From Haloarcula hispanica ATCC 33960 (GTDB lineage: Archaea; Halobacteriota; Halobacteria; Halobacteriales; Haloarculaceae), in NCBI RefSeq assembly GCF_000223905.1, contig NC_015948.1, positions 2,046,001-2,110,000 on the forward strand: 64,000 bases of DNA, given 5' to 3'. Every line of letters begins with the position of its first letter. Position 1 is the first letter of the stretch. This document shows positions 1-8,946 of the stretch, piece by piece. A program made the translations under genes and the position numbers. The notes under the pieces were generated by a model. That model was not told the DNA's origin and did no database searches. It saw only the letters and a program-made list of their open reading frames with translations.

Positions 1-2
1 AA

Positions 3-413
3 CTGGTAGACGAAGTTGTCGAACGAGAACTCACTAATGTCTCGTTCATCGGGCGCGTCGATTCCGTCCCTGAGTTCCTTTCGGCCGTCGATATCTACTT
101 TCAGCCGTCTCATTACGAGGGGCTGTGTATCACCGTTCTGGAAGCAATGGCTGCGGGTAAGCCTATCGTTGCTAGTACAGCCGGTGAGATTCCTCGGAAT
201 GTTCGGGATGGGAAAGAAGGTTTTGTCGCCGAACCCGAGAACATTGAGGCATTTGTGGAGGCGATCGAAACGTTACTCGATGATCCGGAGTTACGCTCTC
301 GCTTCAGTGAGTCGAGCCGCCAACGAGTCGTGGAACGATACTCTCAGGAAATTCTTGTCGAGCGGTTTTGGGATGTTATCGAGAAGACTTATTTCGACGG
401 TAGCAAATCTTAA
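3..413 (+). CDS. Glycosyltransferase family 4 (GT-B), C-terminal part, cut by window edge
   Basis: The reading frame is open from the left edge, so the N-terminal half lies outside the window. What remains is the nucleotide-sugar-binding half of a GT-B glycosyltransferase: the donor-site stretch HYEGLCITVLEAMAAGKPIV, then a glycine turn and the typical C-terminal helices. Such enzymes transfer a sugar from an activated donor to a growing glycan at the cytoplasmic face of the membrane. It is followed 32 bp later by the sulfatase gene on the same strand, so it probably belongs to one transcription unit with the next two genes. The family is clear; donor and acceptor cannot be told. Confidence 0.85.
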   Translation: MVDEVVERELTNVSFIGRVDSVPEFLSAVDIYFQPSHYEGLCITVLEAMAAGKPIVASTAGEIPRNVRDGKEGFVAEPENIEAFVEAIETLLDDPELRSRFSESSRQRVVERYSQEILVERFWDVIEKTYFDGSKS

Positions 414-445
414 AACCCAAGTCCGTTCCCTCCAGACAGTCGGTA

Positions 446-1807
446 ATGAACCAGCCAAATATTTTGCTCGTTTCCCTGGATAGTCTTCGGCCAGATCATC
501 TCTCTATATACGGGCACTCTCGAACTACATCACCCAATCTTCAGCAACTGTTGACGCAGGATCAGACAACCCTCTTTAAGAACGCATACGCAACAACGAC
601 TTGGACATTGCCGTCACATGCTTCCGTGTTCACCGGACGTGAACCAGCAGAACACGGAATCTTCGACAAAGGTACAAAAATTGATCCAAGCCAGACCCTT
701 CCCCAGATATTAAGCAGAGAGGGATATCAGACAGCAGCGTTTATAAATAATGGTTGGCTTACTCAGGCAGGTATCACAGATGGATTTGACTCAAGATTTG
801 ACATCTTTGAGATGGAAATGCCCTCTAACCGAATCACAAAACAATTGAATCGGTTGAAAATAGTGCTTTCACTGAAAGATAATGGAGCACAAACTACTAT
901 AAACCAGTTCATAAACTGGAGGGACTCAACTGATAGCTGGTTTTCTTTCTTGCACTTCAATGAGCCACATTACCTATACAATCCTCCGCGATCCTATCAA
1001 AATACATACTTAAGTGGCTCTGCGGTTCCGTCCATTCTCAAACAACGGCGTGTGTTCACGAAACAGGGTGATTTCTATGCGGACAACACATCTGTTTCTG
1101 AGTCTGAGATGAATACATTCACCGACCTATATGATGGCGAAATACGTTACATAGATGATCAGTTGGGGAGATTATTTGAATATCTAAAGGAAACTGGAGG
1201 GTGGGAGAACACACTCCTTATCGTGTTCGCTGACCATGGCGAGTTGTTTGGTGAACGTGGGCTTGTTGGCCATCACTTCTGTCTCGACAACGCATTGTTG
1301 CATGTCCCTTTAATAATCAAATGGCCGACCGCCAGTGGTTCCCATCCTTCTGTAAATGAATCAGTGGTCAGCCTGAAGCATATATTCGGCACAGTTCTTG
1401 AAGCAATTGGGTGCGATCATCCACGATCAAATGCACTCCAACAGTACGACCAAGAATCAGAGAGAGACACTTGTGTATTCGCTGACTACCGAACCCCCAC
1501 CTCTCTACTAAATCAATATCAAGAACAGGTCTCAGAATTTGACTTCTCAGAATATGACGTATCGTTGCAAGCAGTACAGACTCAGGACTACAAGCTAATA
1601 GCAGATGGAGACGATGAGCTACTCTACGAAATCACCGGAGCAAACCAAGAAGAAAAGATTCCAAAGGAAGGCAACGAAGAAATATATATCCGTCTCCAAG
1701 AGAAGTTGGACAACCGATCTCAAAATCTCTCCCTTATGGATCAAGAAGAGCAGAAGGATCTGAACCCGAATGTGAGGGATAACCTAGAGAAGATGGGGTA
1801 TTTATAA
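446..1807 (+). CDS. Sulfatase / alkaline-phosphatase superfamily enzyme
   Basis: A 453-residue sulfatase-fold protein. The N-terminus reads NILLVSLDSLRPDHLSIYGH, the first metal-binding strand of the family. Residues around 50-65 (TTTWTLPSHASVFTGREP) hold the nucleophile region, where Thr/Ser replaces the classical Cys-x-Pro-x-Arg, so formylglycine activation is not obvious. A second metal site is VFADHGELFGERG near residue 270. No signal peptide is visible. Relatives in polysaccharide loci act on sulfate or phosphate esters, including phosphoglycerol-type transfers. In this setting it could add or remove a charged group on the glycan. It is followed directly by a glycosyltransferase whose ATG touches its stop codon. 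Confidence 0.85.
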   Translation: MNQPNILLVSLDSLRPDHLSIYGHSRTTSPNLQQLLTQDQTTLFKNAYATTTWTLPSHASVFTGREPAEHGIFDKGTKIDPSQTLPQILSREGYQTAAFINNGWLTQAGITDGFDSRFDIFEMEMPSNRITKQLNRLKIVLSLKDNGAQTTINQFINWRDSTDSWFSFLHFNEPHYLYNPPRSYQNTYLSGSAVPSILKQRRVFTKQGDFYADNTSVSESEMNTFTDLYDGEIRYIDDQLGRLFEYLKETGGWENTLLIVFADHGELFGERGLVGHHFCLDNALLHVPLIIKWPTASGSHPSVNESVVSLKHIFGTVLEAIGCDHPRSNALQQYDQESERDTCVFADYRTPTSLLNQYQEQVSEFDFSEYDVSLQAVQTQDYKLIADGDDELLYEITGANQEEKIPKEGNEEIYIRLQEKLDNRSQNLSLMDQEEQKDLNPNVRDNLEKMGYL

Positions 1808-2740
1808 ATGCCATCGGTTAGCGTTGTAATCCCAACAATCGGTCGGATTGATCGCCTCAATAGAGCGCTCCAAAGCGTTGTCTCCCAAACTAGGACTCCG
1901 GAAGAAATTGTCGTCGTCTGTAAGTGCGACAAAAACGAACTAACGGATATCATACAGTCCGTCAACATATCAACCACACTAATTGAACAATCCGGTGACG
2001 GTCTCTCAAACGCTCGAAATGAGGGTATCAATGCCAGTTCAGGAAGCCTAATCGCTTTTCTAGATGATGATGATTGGTGGAAACCAAAGAAGATTGAGCA
2101 GCAGGTCCAAGCTATCCACAAAACAGATACCGCATTCATATTTACTGGTATAAAACACGTTGATTCGACCAGGAAAACGATTAATTTCCGAATCCCGACA
2201 GGCAAGCCAGATGAGCAGGAAATCCTGACGTGGAACGCTGTTGGAGCACCATCTACCGTTCTTGTGAAGCGATCGTGTCTAAACGCAGTTGGAGGGTTTG
2301 ACGAGACACTCCCATCCCGAGAAGAGTGGGATCTTTATATACGATTACTTGAAAAGTTCGACTGCGAGTTCATTCCAGAACCCCTGATCGTAAAAGAGTC
2401 ACACGACGATACGATCTCCCGTGATGTCGAACTCATAGAGCGGGACTGGATGGCTCTGTTCAAGAAACACAAATCAAAATACGATGAACGCACCGAGCGA
2501 CAATTCCTCTCGAACTACCACTTTGATCTCGGACGAATGAGTTGCAAGAACGGCGACTTGCTTAAGGGACGCAACCATTTTAAGAAAAGTATCGTATACA
2601 CCAATAACCCCGCCCGTATACCACATTATGTTGCTACGTTCTTTGGTGACCGGAGCTATGCCCTCTTCACAGACATTTACCGGACTCTCCGTAAGACGAA
2701 GCTACGCCTTCAGCATTCCGGAAAGTTAGATCTCTCATGA
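1808..2740 (+). CDS. Glycosyltransferase family 2 (GT-A)
   Basis: A 310-residue GT2 enzyme. It opens with the canonical PSVSVVIPTIGRIDRLNRAL strand, continues with the nucleotide-binding GDGLSNARNEGI segment and the DxD-type cluster FLDDDDWW around residue 90, then the acceptor-side motif VGGFDETLPSREEWDLYIRL. No membrane segment is seen. Its ATG follows the sulfatase stop without a gap, which implies coupled translation. It would add one sugar to a lipid-linked glycan from an NDP-sugar. The C-terminal 90 residues resemble the helical tail of other haloarchaeal GT2 enzymes and carry no recognisable domain. Confidence 0.9.
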   Translation: MPSVSVVIPTIGRIDRLNRALQSVVSQTRTPEEIVVVCKCDKNELTDIIQSVNISTTLIEQSGDGLSNARNEGINASSGSLIAFLDDDDWWKPKKIEQQVQAIHKTDTAFIFTGIKHVDSTRKTINFRIPTGKPDEQEILTWNAVGAPSTVLVKRSCLNAVGGFDETLPSREEWDLYIRLLEKFDCEFIPEPLIVKESHDDTISRDVELIERDWMALFKKHKSKYDERTERQFLSNYHFDLGRMSCKNGDLLKGRNHFKKSIVYTNNPARIPHYVATFFGDRSYALFTDIYRTLRKTKLRLQHSGKLDLS

Positions 2741-2831
2741 TAGCTGACCGGATTGATAGATTAGAATGTATCCCTGATCTGAATATGCATCAAACTCAAA
2801 ATTTAGGAAACAGAATCGTCTCTAACTTACC

Positions 2832-4019
2832 ATGAACCGATGGAAGTCCGTCGGATTCGTGCTTATTCTGGTTGGAAGTCTGAGCACCTACACGGTATTC
2901 TTTCAGGGGACGTTTTTGCCGACGGTTCTTGTCCTCGGCTCCTGTGGTCTCTTTGTAGCATCATATCTTCTCACTGACGAGGACAGCGTGGTACGCATCC
3001 CCCGATACTTACTCGGGCCCGGGATCATGCTATTCGGGGCATACGTTCTCACAATACCATTTCGACCCACAGTGCTCTACCGACCGCTCATTGATCTTAT
3101 AATAATAACGGTTAGTATGTTATTGATACCACAGACGATAGACCGGTCAATCTTTTTCGTTACAGTACGAAACTTGTCAACAGTATTGGTACTTATTGGG
3201 CTCCCAGCGGTGTTTGTAGGTCCGTACTCACTCCTCGGAACTACGATTGGATATCCGTGGCAAGTGGAGCCACCGATCCTCTCAGGACAGTTATACCCGC
3301 TTGAGTCGATATACACGAATCCGAACTTCCTGAGCGTCTTCGTCCTCGGTGGGATGCTGGTTTCACTGTATATATACGATATCGACCGGGGCAACTACTC
3401 GCTTTTCGCGCTCTTTGTAAACGGGGCCGGTCTGTTGCTCATACAGAGTCGTTCGGTTATCGTTGTCGGAACCGTCGCTGCTCTCGGATATGTATCCTAC
3501 AAAATATTGAGAACACCATTATTTCGTCTGGCAGTTCTCGGGGGTACTCTTCTCGGGATAGAGAGCCTAATTCTCATTGTGACTGGCGTAGGACCACTTT
3601 CGCAGCTCAGTCTCTCAGGCAGACGCGATATCTGGCAGGCAGGTATTAGAGTGCTACTAGAGAACCCCCTTATTGGATATGGTCAAGTGCCGTTGGGACC
3701 TATAATTGAGACGGAATTAGGACGATCGGTGTCTCCACATAATTCCTATCTCCGAGTGACTCTGGAAACTGGTATTATCGGAGGTATTGCTTATGTTTGG
3801 CTGGTTGCCTCAATTCTGTTTCACCATTTGCGTGTTCCACTTGACCGGGAGCAGGCCATCACCTTCTTGTTAGCCCTTTCAGTAGCAATAGTCATGATTT
3901 TCGAGACATTCGTTATTGGAGGAATCGGATCAAGTTCAATCCTTGCTTCCATAGCCCTTGGATATCTTCTAAAAGATAATAGTGGTTATAATAACATCAA
4001 TAGCGAGGAGAGTGACTAA
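2832..4019 (+). CDS. O-antigen ligase / Wzy-like polytopic membrane protein
   Basis: A 395-residue protein made almost entirely of hydrophobic helices (about ten to twelve segments) with a large external loop before the last third. The stretch SGRRDIWQAGIRVLLENPLIGYG followed by SPHNSYLRVTLETGIIGG is the hallmark of the Wzy/O-antigen ligase/WaaL superfamily, where the HN pair lies in the catalytic external loop. In a Wzx/Wzy-type pathway it would polymerise or transfer lipid-linked glycan on the outer face of the membrane. It is separated by 91 bp from the GT2 gene and is the last gene before the insertion-sequence cluster. Confidence 0.85.
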   Translation: MNRWKSVGFVLILVGSLSTYTVFFQGTFLPTVLVLGSCGLFVASYLLTDEDSVVRIPRYLLGPGIMLFGAYVLTIPFRPTVLYRPLIDLIIITVSMLLIPQTIDRSIFFVTVRNLSTVLVLIGLPAVFVGPYSLLGTTIGYPWQVEPPILSGQLYPLESIYTNPNFLSVFVLGGMLVSLYIYDIDRGNYSLFALFVNGAGLLLIQSRSVIVVGTVAALGYVSYKILRTPLFRLAVLGGTLLGIESLILIVTGVGPLSQLSLSGRRDIWQAGIRVLLENPLIGYGQVPLGPIIETELGRSVSPHNSYLRVTLETGIIGGIAYVWLVASILFHHLRVPLDREQAITFLLALSVAIVMIFETFVIGGIGSSSILASIALGYLLKDNSGYNNINSEESD

Positions 4020-4102
4020 TCTGCTGTGGAAAGGAGTGATATCACTGTTTCCAACGAGGTCTTAATCCTTCTTCGCTCTTGGGTAAGCGATTGTTGGTGG
4101 CG

Positions 4103-4986
4103 TCATAGCGCTGTTTCAAGGATGGTTTTGAGCGCTTCGTCGCCGGGTTTTCGGCGGACGCGTTTTCGAAGCTGTAACGCTCTGAGATAGGGTGTGAGTT
4201 TGTCTTTGGAGACACCTCGATGAGGCGAGAACCACCGTCGCGCCGGCGACGCGTGGCTCTCGCACGTGTTGACGTGCACGTCTCCATCAGCGTATTCACC
4301 CTCTCCGTGGACGACGTACTGGCGGTCGAATGCGTCGTCCTCGTCGAGTGGCTCGTGTGCTCGAAAGCCGTCAGTATAGACTGTCAGCGACTCCTCTTTG
4401 CGGTCGTCAAGCAGGAGTCGAATCGTTGACTCACCGGCGGCTTTCGCCGGATGAACGTACGTTTCTCCCGTGCCGCGGTCAGCGAGGATGAACACGGGCG
4501 GCTTGTCTTCGTAATAGGTTCCACAACCGCGCGTGGACAGGCCACGCGAGCGCGACCAGCCGTCGCGCTCGCGGCCCTTCTTCCCTGCGTTGACGTACAG
4601 CTCGTCGATTTCGACTGGCCCTTCGAGTTGTGGCCGAGGCGCGTCCAGCGCCCGCAGGAAGCGCTGAACGCGCCGGTAGACCGTCTTGTACGAAACGGCG
4701 ATTCTGCATCGAGTTGCCGAATACTCGTGTTCAGCCGGATATACGTGTAGACGGCGAGATACCACTTCCTGAGCGGTATCGTTGAATGTTCGAAGACCGT
4801 GCCGGTCTTGTCGTTGAACGTCCGGCCGCAATCCTTACACAGATACCGTTGAAGCACCCGATAGCTGCCGTACCGAATCGCTGATTCGGTACGGCAGCGC
4901 GGGCAATAGACGCCGTCACGCCAACGAATCTGTGCCAACAGATTCGCGGCCCGACACTCCGAGACGAACGTCTTGAGTGGAATCAT
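4103..4986 (-). pseudogene. IS1595-family (ISH4-type) transposase with a single frameshift
   Basis: Two overlapping frames together give a complete ISO1595-type transposase. The first frame (start ATG, MIPLKTF) has an N-terminal zinc ribbon (CPRCRTES and CKDCGRTF). The second carries the catalytic core: EIDELYVNAGKKG, the DGFRAH segment and NTCESHAS with the third acidic residue, ending in SPHRGVSKDKL. The switch lies at 4701-4704, where one T appears to be missing on the plus strand; restoring it joins LDAE directly to IAVSYKTVYRR. Programmed frameshifting is not the usual mode of this family, so this is most simply a dead copy. An upstream in-frame ATG at 5007 is also possible. Confidence 0.85.
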
Positions 4987-5039
4987 GCTCAGTACCTCAC
5001 AAAGCATCGCCAGTTAACCTGAGCTGAATCACCTGTTCT

Positions 5040-6359
5040 GTTGAGAAGAGTCGTTGATACTGGTCGAAGAAAGCTAATCGAAGGTGGAGCTGCCGCTGTC
5101 GGCGGCGATCAGCCGCCGACGCGGCAGCGTTGCCACTCGTTATGCGGTGTCCTCGGTCAGTAATTACCGGTGGAACCGGTCGTCCGGTGGCCGGTTTGCG
5201 GGGACGGCCCGACGCACTGCGAGGGCCGTCCACGCTGCCCGACACAGCATGTTGATGAACTCCTCGGACGACCAAGACCAGAGGCGACGCCCGCCACGGC
5301 GGGGCGTCGCCACATACTCCCAATGGAGATACCGCAACACATTCTGCAAGAGTAGGCTTACAACGACGTACAGCAACCTTACAACCGGATTCTGCGTCGT
5401 GGTCGTCACGATGCTTTGTTCGGAGAGTCGGCAGCTCGCCTCGATACCGAAGCGTTTCGCGTAGTGGTATCGAGCATCTCGTGGTGTTTCAATGAACGGC
5501 GCGTCAGCGGCGTAGCCGTGACGCGCCACTCCGTGTTCGTCGTACCGTCCGTTTTGATAGATACAGTCGATATAGACGGGAAACTCGACGGTCCAGCTGT
5601 GACCGTCGAGTTTCCCCGTCATCTCGTGTTGGATGACACGACTCCATCCTTCCGAAAGTTCCTGCTTGATCGTCTTTCCCCACCGGACGACCGGCATCAC
5701 GTACGCGTAATTGTGGTGCCTGAAGAAGCGCGAGACACTTGCTATCGGAGAATTCTCGGTCAAGATAGACGGCCTTGACGCTGCGGTCAAGGCCGCCAAG
5801 GAGACCAAAAAAACTCGGCAAGGACGCTGCTGGCGGTGTCGCCGTCGACAAGACGGCGCACCGCCAGCGTGTATCGCTTATTCTTCACACGCGCGTAGAG
5901 TGTTGCATAGGCATGGAATGCGGTGGTTCCATGCTTCGCTTCTGAGTGATAGAGGCCATTTGTCTCGTCCTCGTCACCGTCGTAGGGTCGCAGGTGAAGG
6001 TCTGCGACAACCTCCACCTGCTCAGGGAGAACCTCTAGAACGTCCTTTTCCAGGAGTGCGTTCCCGACTTGTTCAACCGACGCTAAATCGAATTTCTCAC
6101 GGAGATGGTACAGAACCGTGTTTTCGTGGGGAGAATCTTCACTGGTCTCGCAGAGTTCAGATATCGAGGTCCCGTCGGCGCATGCGCCGACGAGGACCTC
6201 TAAGATGTCCTCAGCATCGATTTCAGCATTGTTACCGAGTCCGAGAACAACTTCCTCGTCAAGCGAGTTGACGAGAAAAGTAAGGCGCTGGTCCTCGTGG
6301 ATTTCATCGTCTGCTTGCTATTGGTGTTTGGTCACACTTCAACAAGCAGACTTCTCAAC
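5040..6359 (-). mobile_element. ISH3-type insertion sequence (decayed), approximate ends
   Basis: The ends are inferred from short terminal inverted repeats: the left end begins GTTGAGAAG and the right end, read on the minus strand, also begins GTTGAGAAG. Between them lies a single minus-strand transposase relic. No convincing target-site duplication is visible at these ends, which fits an old or rearranged insertion. The exact limits are uncertain by a few bases. Confidence 0.5.
5164..6335 (-). pseudogene. ISH3-family transposase, nonsense codon plus two frameshifts
   Basis: The conceptual protein runs from a GTG start through residues typical of ISH3 transposases, such as HEDQRLTFLVNSLDEE, DLHLRPY, TAFHAYATLYARVKNKRYTL and the C-terminal ALAVRRAVPANRPPDDRFHR. 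Three lesions can be placed. A TAG at 6318-6320 is codon 6. A homopolymer at 5807-5813 has seven A (plus strand) where six would keep frame through AEFFGLL. An extra base near 5715 breaks LLQAHNYAY. The rest is well preserved, so loss of function is recent in sequence terms. No full-length product is expected. Confidence 0.9.
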
Positions 6360-6591
6360 TAACGGGCTTTGTGAGGTACTGATGCTTCGTCGGGCGGCGC
6401 GGCCTCGCTACCCTTGCCCGCTGTGACTTCCAGCTACTGCTCCAGCTTACCAACAATCCGGTACAGAAGAGCGATCCTTCTTTGGCTACTTTTGGCTGTG
6501 TGACGTGGCTACGCCATCTGGTCTAAGATTGTCTGAATACTACCATCTGAACATACCAACCTTTAATCCCGATAAAATATTGGGACAATAT

Positions 6592-7737
6592 ATGGGGAGT
6601 ATCGCAGTTGTTCATCATGATTTGAAATCTATTGGAGGTGCAGAGGCTGTTTGTATGAATATTCTTGAGGCGCTACAGAGTCAGCACGATCTGTATTTAA
6701 TAACATTCGAAGGCGCGGATATTGATAGGCTTAATCAAGCCTTCAATACAAAAGTTGAACCAGAGGAAATAACAATCCACCAGCCTAGAATTTTTTCAAT
6801 TCTATCTAAGGCGTTTCCTAAACGGTTCTCTATTTTAAAAGATGCACTACGGTATTTATATTTGGATCTGTTTTTGGAAGATGTTGATTTAGTATTCAGT
6901 ACTAAAAATGAAATGTATTTGGATTCGTTTACTCTACATTATGTTCACAAATCTTCTTTTCCAGACTATATCAATCCCAATCCGCAGACAGTATTACGTG
7001 AAATATATCTATCACTAAGTCATTGGATAGGCGGTCTTGATGAGAGCAAAGTACGGAATGATGTCTTTCTCGCTAACTCTGGTTGGACAGCTACATCTCT
7101 GTCTGAATACTATGGGGTGGAACCAACAGTGGTATATCCGCCGATAGATACAGCTCGATTCACTGATCAAGCATGGGAAGACCGTGAATCTGGCTTTCTT
7201 TGTATCGGTGAGATTGATCCCAGAAAGAATATATTGGAAAATATTGATATTATAGCTGAGTTATGGAATAGAAACCACGATGTTCATCTACATATTATTG
7301 GGCCTATTAATTCTCGGGATTATTATCGAAAGGTCGCAGATAGGGCTGACGACTATGATTTTATCCATATCGAGGGTGAATTAAGCTTTGAAGATATAAA
7401 TGATATGATTGATAATCACAAATACGGGATACATGGAATGTCAAAGGAACCGTTTGGTATGGTAGTGGCGGAAATGATTGCTGGTGGTATGATCCCTTTC
7501 GTTCCGAATGGGGGTGGCCAAGTTGAAGTTGTCAATAAAGAAGGCAATCTGATTTATAGTTCTCCTTCTGAGGCAGTTAAAAAGACTGAACACGTTATTT
7601 CGGATCTTGAAGTTCAACAAGAAATTAAAGGGGAGCTTGAGGAAATGAAAACCGCTTTCACTAAGGATCGTTTCCACAATGAAATCAGAGATATTGTCGA
7701 TAGAACGATTGACGAGCAAAAATCAGGCAACATATAA
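6592..7737 (+). CDS. Glycosyltransferase family 4 (GT-B)
   Basis: A 381-residue GT-B glycosyltransferase. The N-terminal domain begins SIAVVHHDLKSIGGAEAVCM, the glycine-rich acceptor-side loop of GT4 enzymes. The C-terminal domain has FLCIGEIDPRKNILENIDII and then HGMSKEPFGMVVAEMIAGG with the donor-binding E-x7-E pattern. The frame is open further upstream, but a TATA-like ctttaat at 6561-6567 sits about 25 bp before this ATG, so a leaderless start here is preferred. GC is clearly lower than in core genes, suggesting acquisition by transfer. It stands just right of the ISH3 relic. Confidence 0.88.
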   Translation: MGSIAVVHHDLKSIGGAEAVCMNILEALQSQHDLYLITFEGADIDRLNQAFNTKVEPEEITIHQPRIFSILSKAFPKRFSILKDALRYLYLDLFLEDVDLVFSTKNEMYLDSFTLHYVHKSSFPDYINPNPQTVLREIYLSLSHWIGGLDESKVRNDVFLANSGWTATSLSEYYGVEPTVVYPPIDTARFTDQAWEDRESGFLCIGEIDPRKNILENIDIIAELWNRNHDVHLHIIGPINSRDYYRKVADRADDYDFIHIEGELSFEDINDMIDNHKYGIHGMSKEPFGMVVAEMIAGGMIPFVPNGGGQVEVVNKEGNLIYSSPSEAVKKTEHVISDLEVQQEIKGELEEMKTAFTKDRFHNEIRDIVDRTIDEQKSGNI

Positions 7738-7813
7738 TACACTGCGACAGCTCCACCCGACCAACAATCTTATTCCGAAAAGTGTAGTACTATATGGTTG
7801 AGTTTTGTTTGTG

Positions 7814-8659
7814 ATGGACCGAGGGATATTGTATTTCGCAAAGGGTGACGAGTTTGTTTTAGAAGCGGAAAAATCGGCAAAGAGGACACAGGAATTAATG
7901 GATTACCCAATTACGTTGGTGACTGATATCGATATAAGCCCCAATCCCTTCGATAATATTATAATCGACGATACTGAATTCACCCGATCTGATAAACCAA
8001 AGAGTTTGCTAAGGTCGCCATATGAAAAGACGATTTTTCTTGACTCAGATATCTGGCTAGAGGACTCAATTTCTGAGTTGTTTGATATCCTTGACCGATT
8101 TGAGATGGCATTAGCGAAAGATCCAAAAGAACCACACGTTCACTATATGGACAAATCTCACCCGATTGACGGAGTTCCAAAGGCATTCCCCGAATACAAT
8201 ACTGGGGTGGTTGCATACAACCAAACTCCCGGGGTAACTCAGTTATTCGAAGAGTGGAAAGAACGATGTAAGCCTGAACATGATCGTGATCAACTATCAT
8301 TTCGATCAAGCCTATATCGATCCGATATTAGATTTACAACTCTTCGGCCTGAATATAATTGTATGTATCGATCCCACAATGCACTGAATGGGGATGTAAA
8401 GGTTTTCCATGGAAAACTGATGGAGGATCCACGATACCCTTCCCTGGATAAGGCTTTACAGAAACTTAACCAACATTCTGGCCCGCGTGTTAGTTATGGC
8501 TACGATCCATATGTAGAGACTATCCCACCTCGTTCCGTCCCGATCTATCTGCGTTCCAGATTAGCTCGTCTGCGATCAATTATCGAACGAAGGGGTATTA
8601 TTGCAGCAGTCAAACAAATGGGTTCATTCCTTTGGCGGAGGTACAACGGGAGTAACTGA
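7814..8659 (+). CDS. Putative GT-A glycosyltransferase (GT8-like)
   Basis: A 281-residue protein with a short Rossmann-like start (GILYFAKGDEFVLEA), then KSLLRSPYEKTIFLDSDIW, in which the DSD triad is the metal/NDP-sugar site of GT-A enzymes. PEYNTGVVAYN and the late VKVFHGK segment match the active-site Asn/Gly and metal-binding His positions of GT8-like families. Residues after about 215 form a basic, possibly membrane-associated tail. A TTG nine bases earlier is possible, but ATG is preferred. It follows the GT4 gene by 76 bp on the same strand. Fold-level assignment is fairly secure, specificity unknown. Confidence 0.7.
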   Translation: MDRGILYFAKGDEFVLEAEKSAKRTQELMDYPITLVTDIDISPNPFDNIIIDDTEFTRSDKPKSLLRSPYEKTIFLDSDIWLEDSISELFDILDRFEMALAKDPKEPHVHYMDKSHPIDGVPKAFPEYNTGVVAYNQTPGVTQLFEEWKERCKPEHDRDQLSFRSSLYRSDIRFTTLRPEYNCMYRSHNALNGDVKVFHGKLMEDPRYPSLDKALQKLNQHSGPRVSYGYDPYVETIPPRSVPIYLRSRLARLRSIIERRGIIAAVKQMGSFLWRRYNGSN

Positions 8660-8773
8660 TCCTTAACGGCGAAGCAGTCAATGAGTCCGTGGACTGGCCC
8701 CGACAAGATTCTGTTATCGTGCGAAGCTGTAGGTACAGCCGGCCTCCTCTATAACCGGAACCTCATCGTAAAG

Positions 8774-8937
8774 TGGCTCCTGACAGTCACCATATGAATC
8801 GACCGCTTCCACTCGTTTGGCGGGGCAGTCAGGCCAGCGTGAAACGCCGGCTGAGACGCTTCAGACACTACTACAACCGCCACCGACCGAACCAAGCGTT
8901 AGATGGCTCAACACCATCTGAGGAGGTGCTGAACTAG
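8774..8937 (+). pseudogene. C-terminal fragment of a DDE (IS481/IS3-like integrase core) transposase
   Basis: The last about 45 codons before a TAG at 8935-8937 read as the tail of an rve-type transposase: VKRRLRRFRHYYNRHRPNQA followed by a LDGSTPSEEV segment, the usual arm after the third catalytic Glu. An in-frame stop lies a few codons upstream and no catalytic core remains. The rest of the 287-bp gap between the two flanking genes holds nothing else recognisable. It is a scar of another insertion at this locus. Confidence 0.7.
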
Positions 8938-8946
8938 ACAGTGCTA

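Noticed and set aside
5008-5163. Plus-strand ORFs of 61-126 residues over the ISH3 relic
   Set aside because: They are antisense to the transposase relic and share no motif with known proteins.
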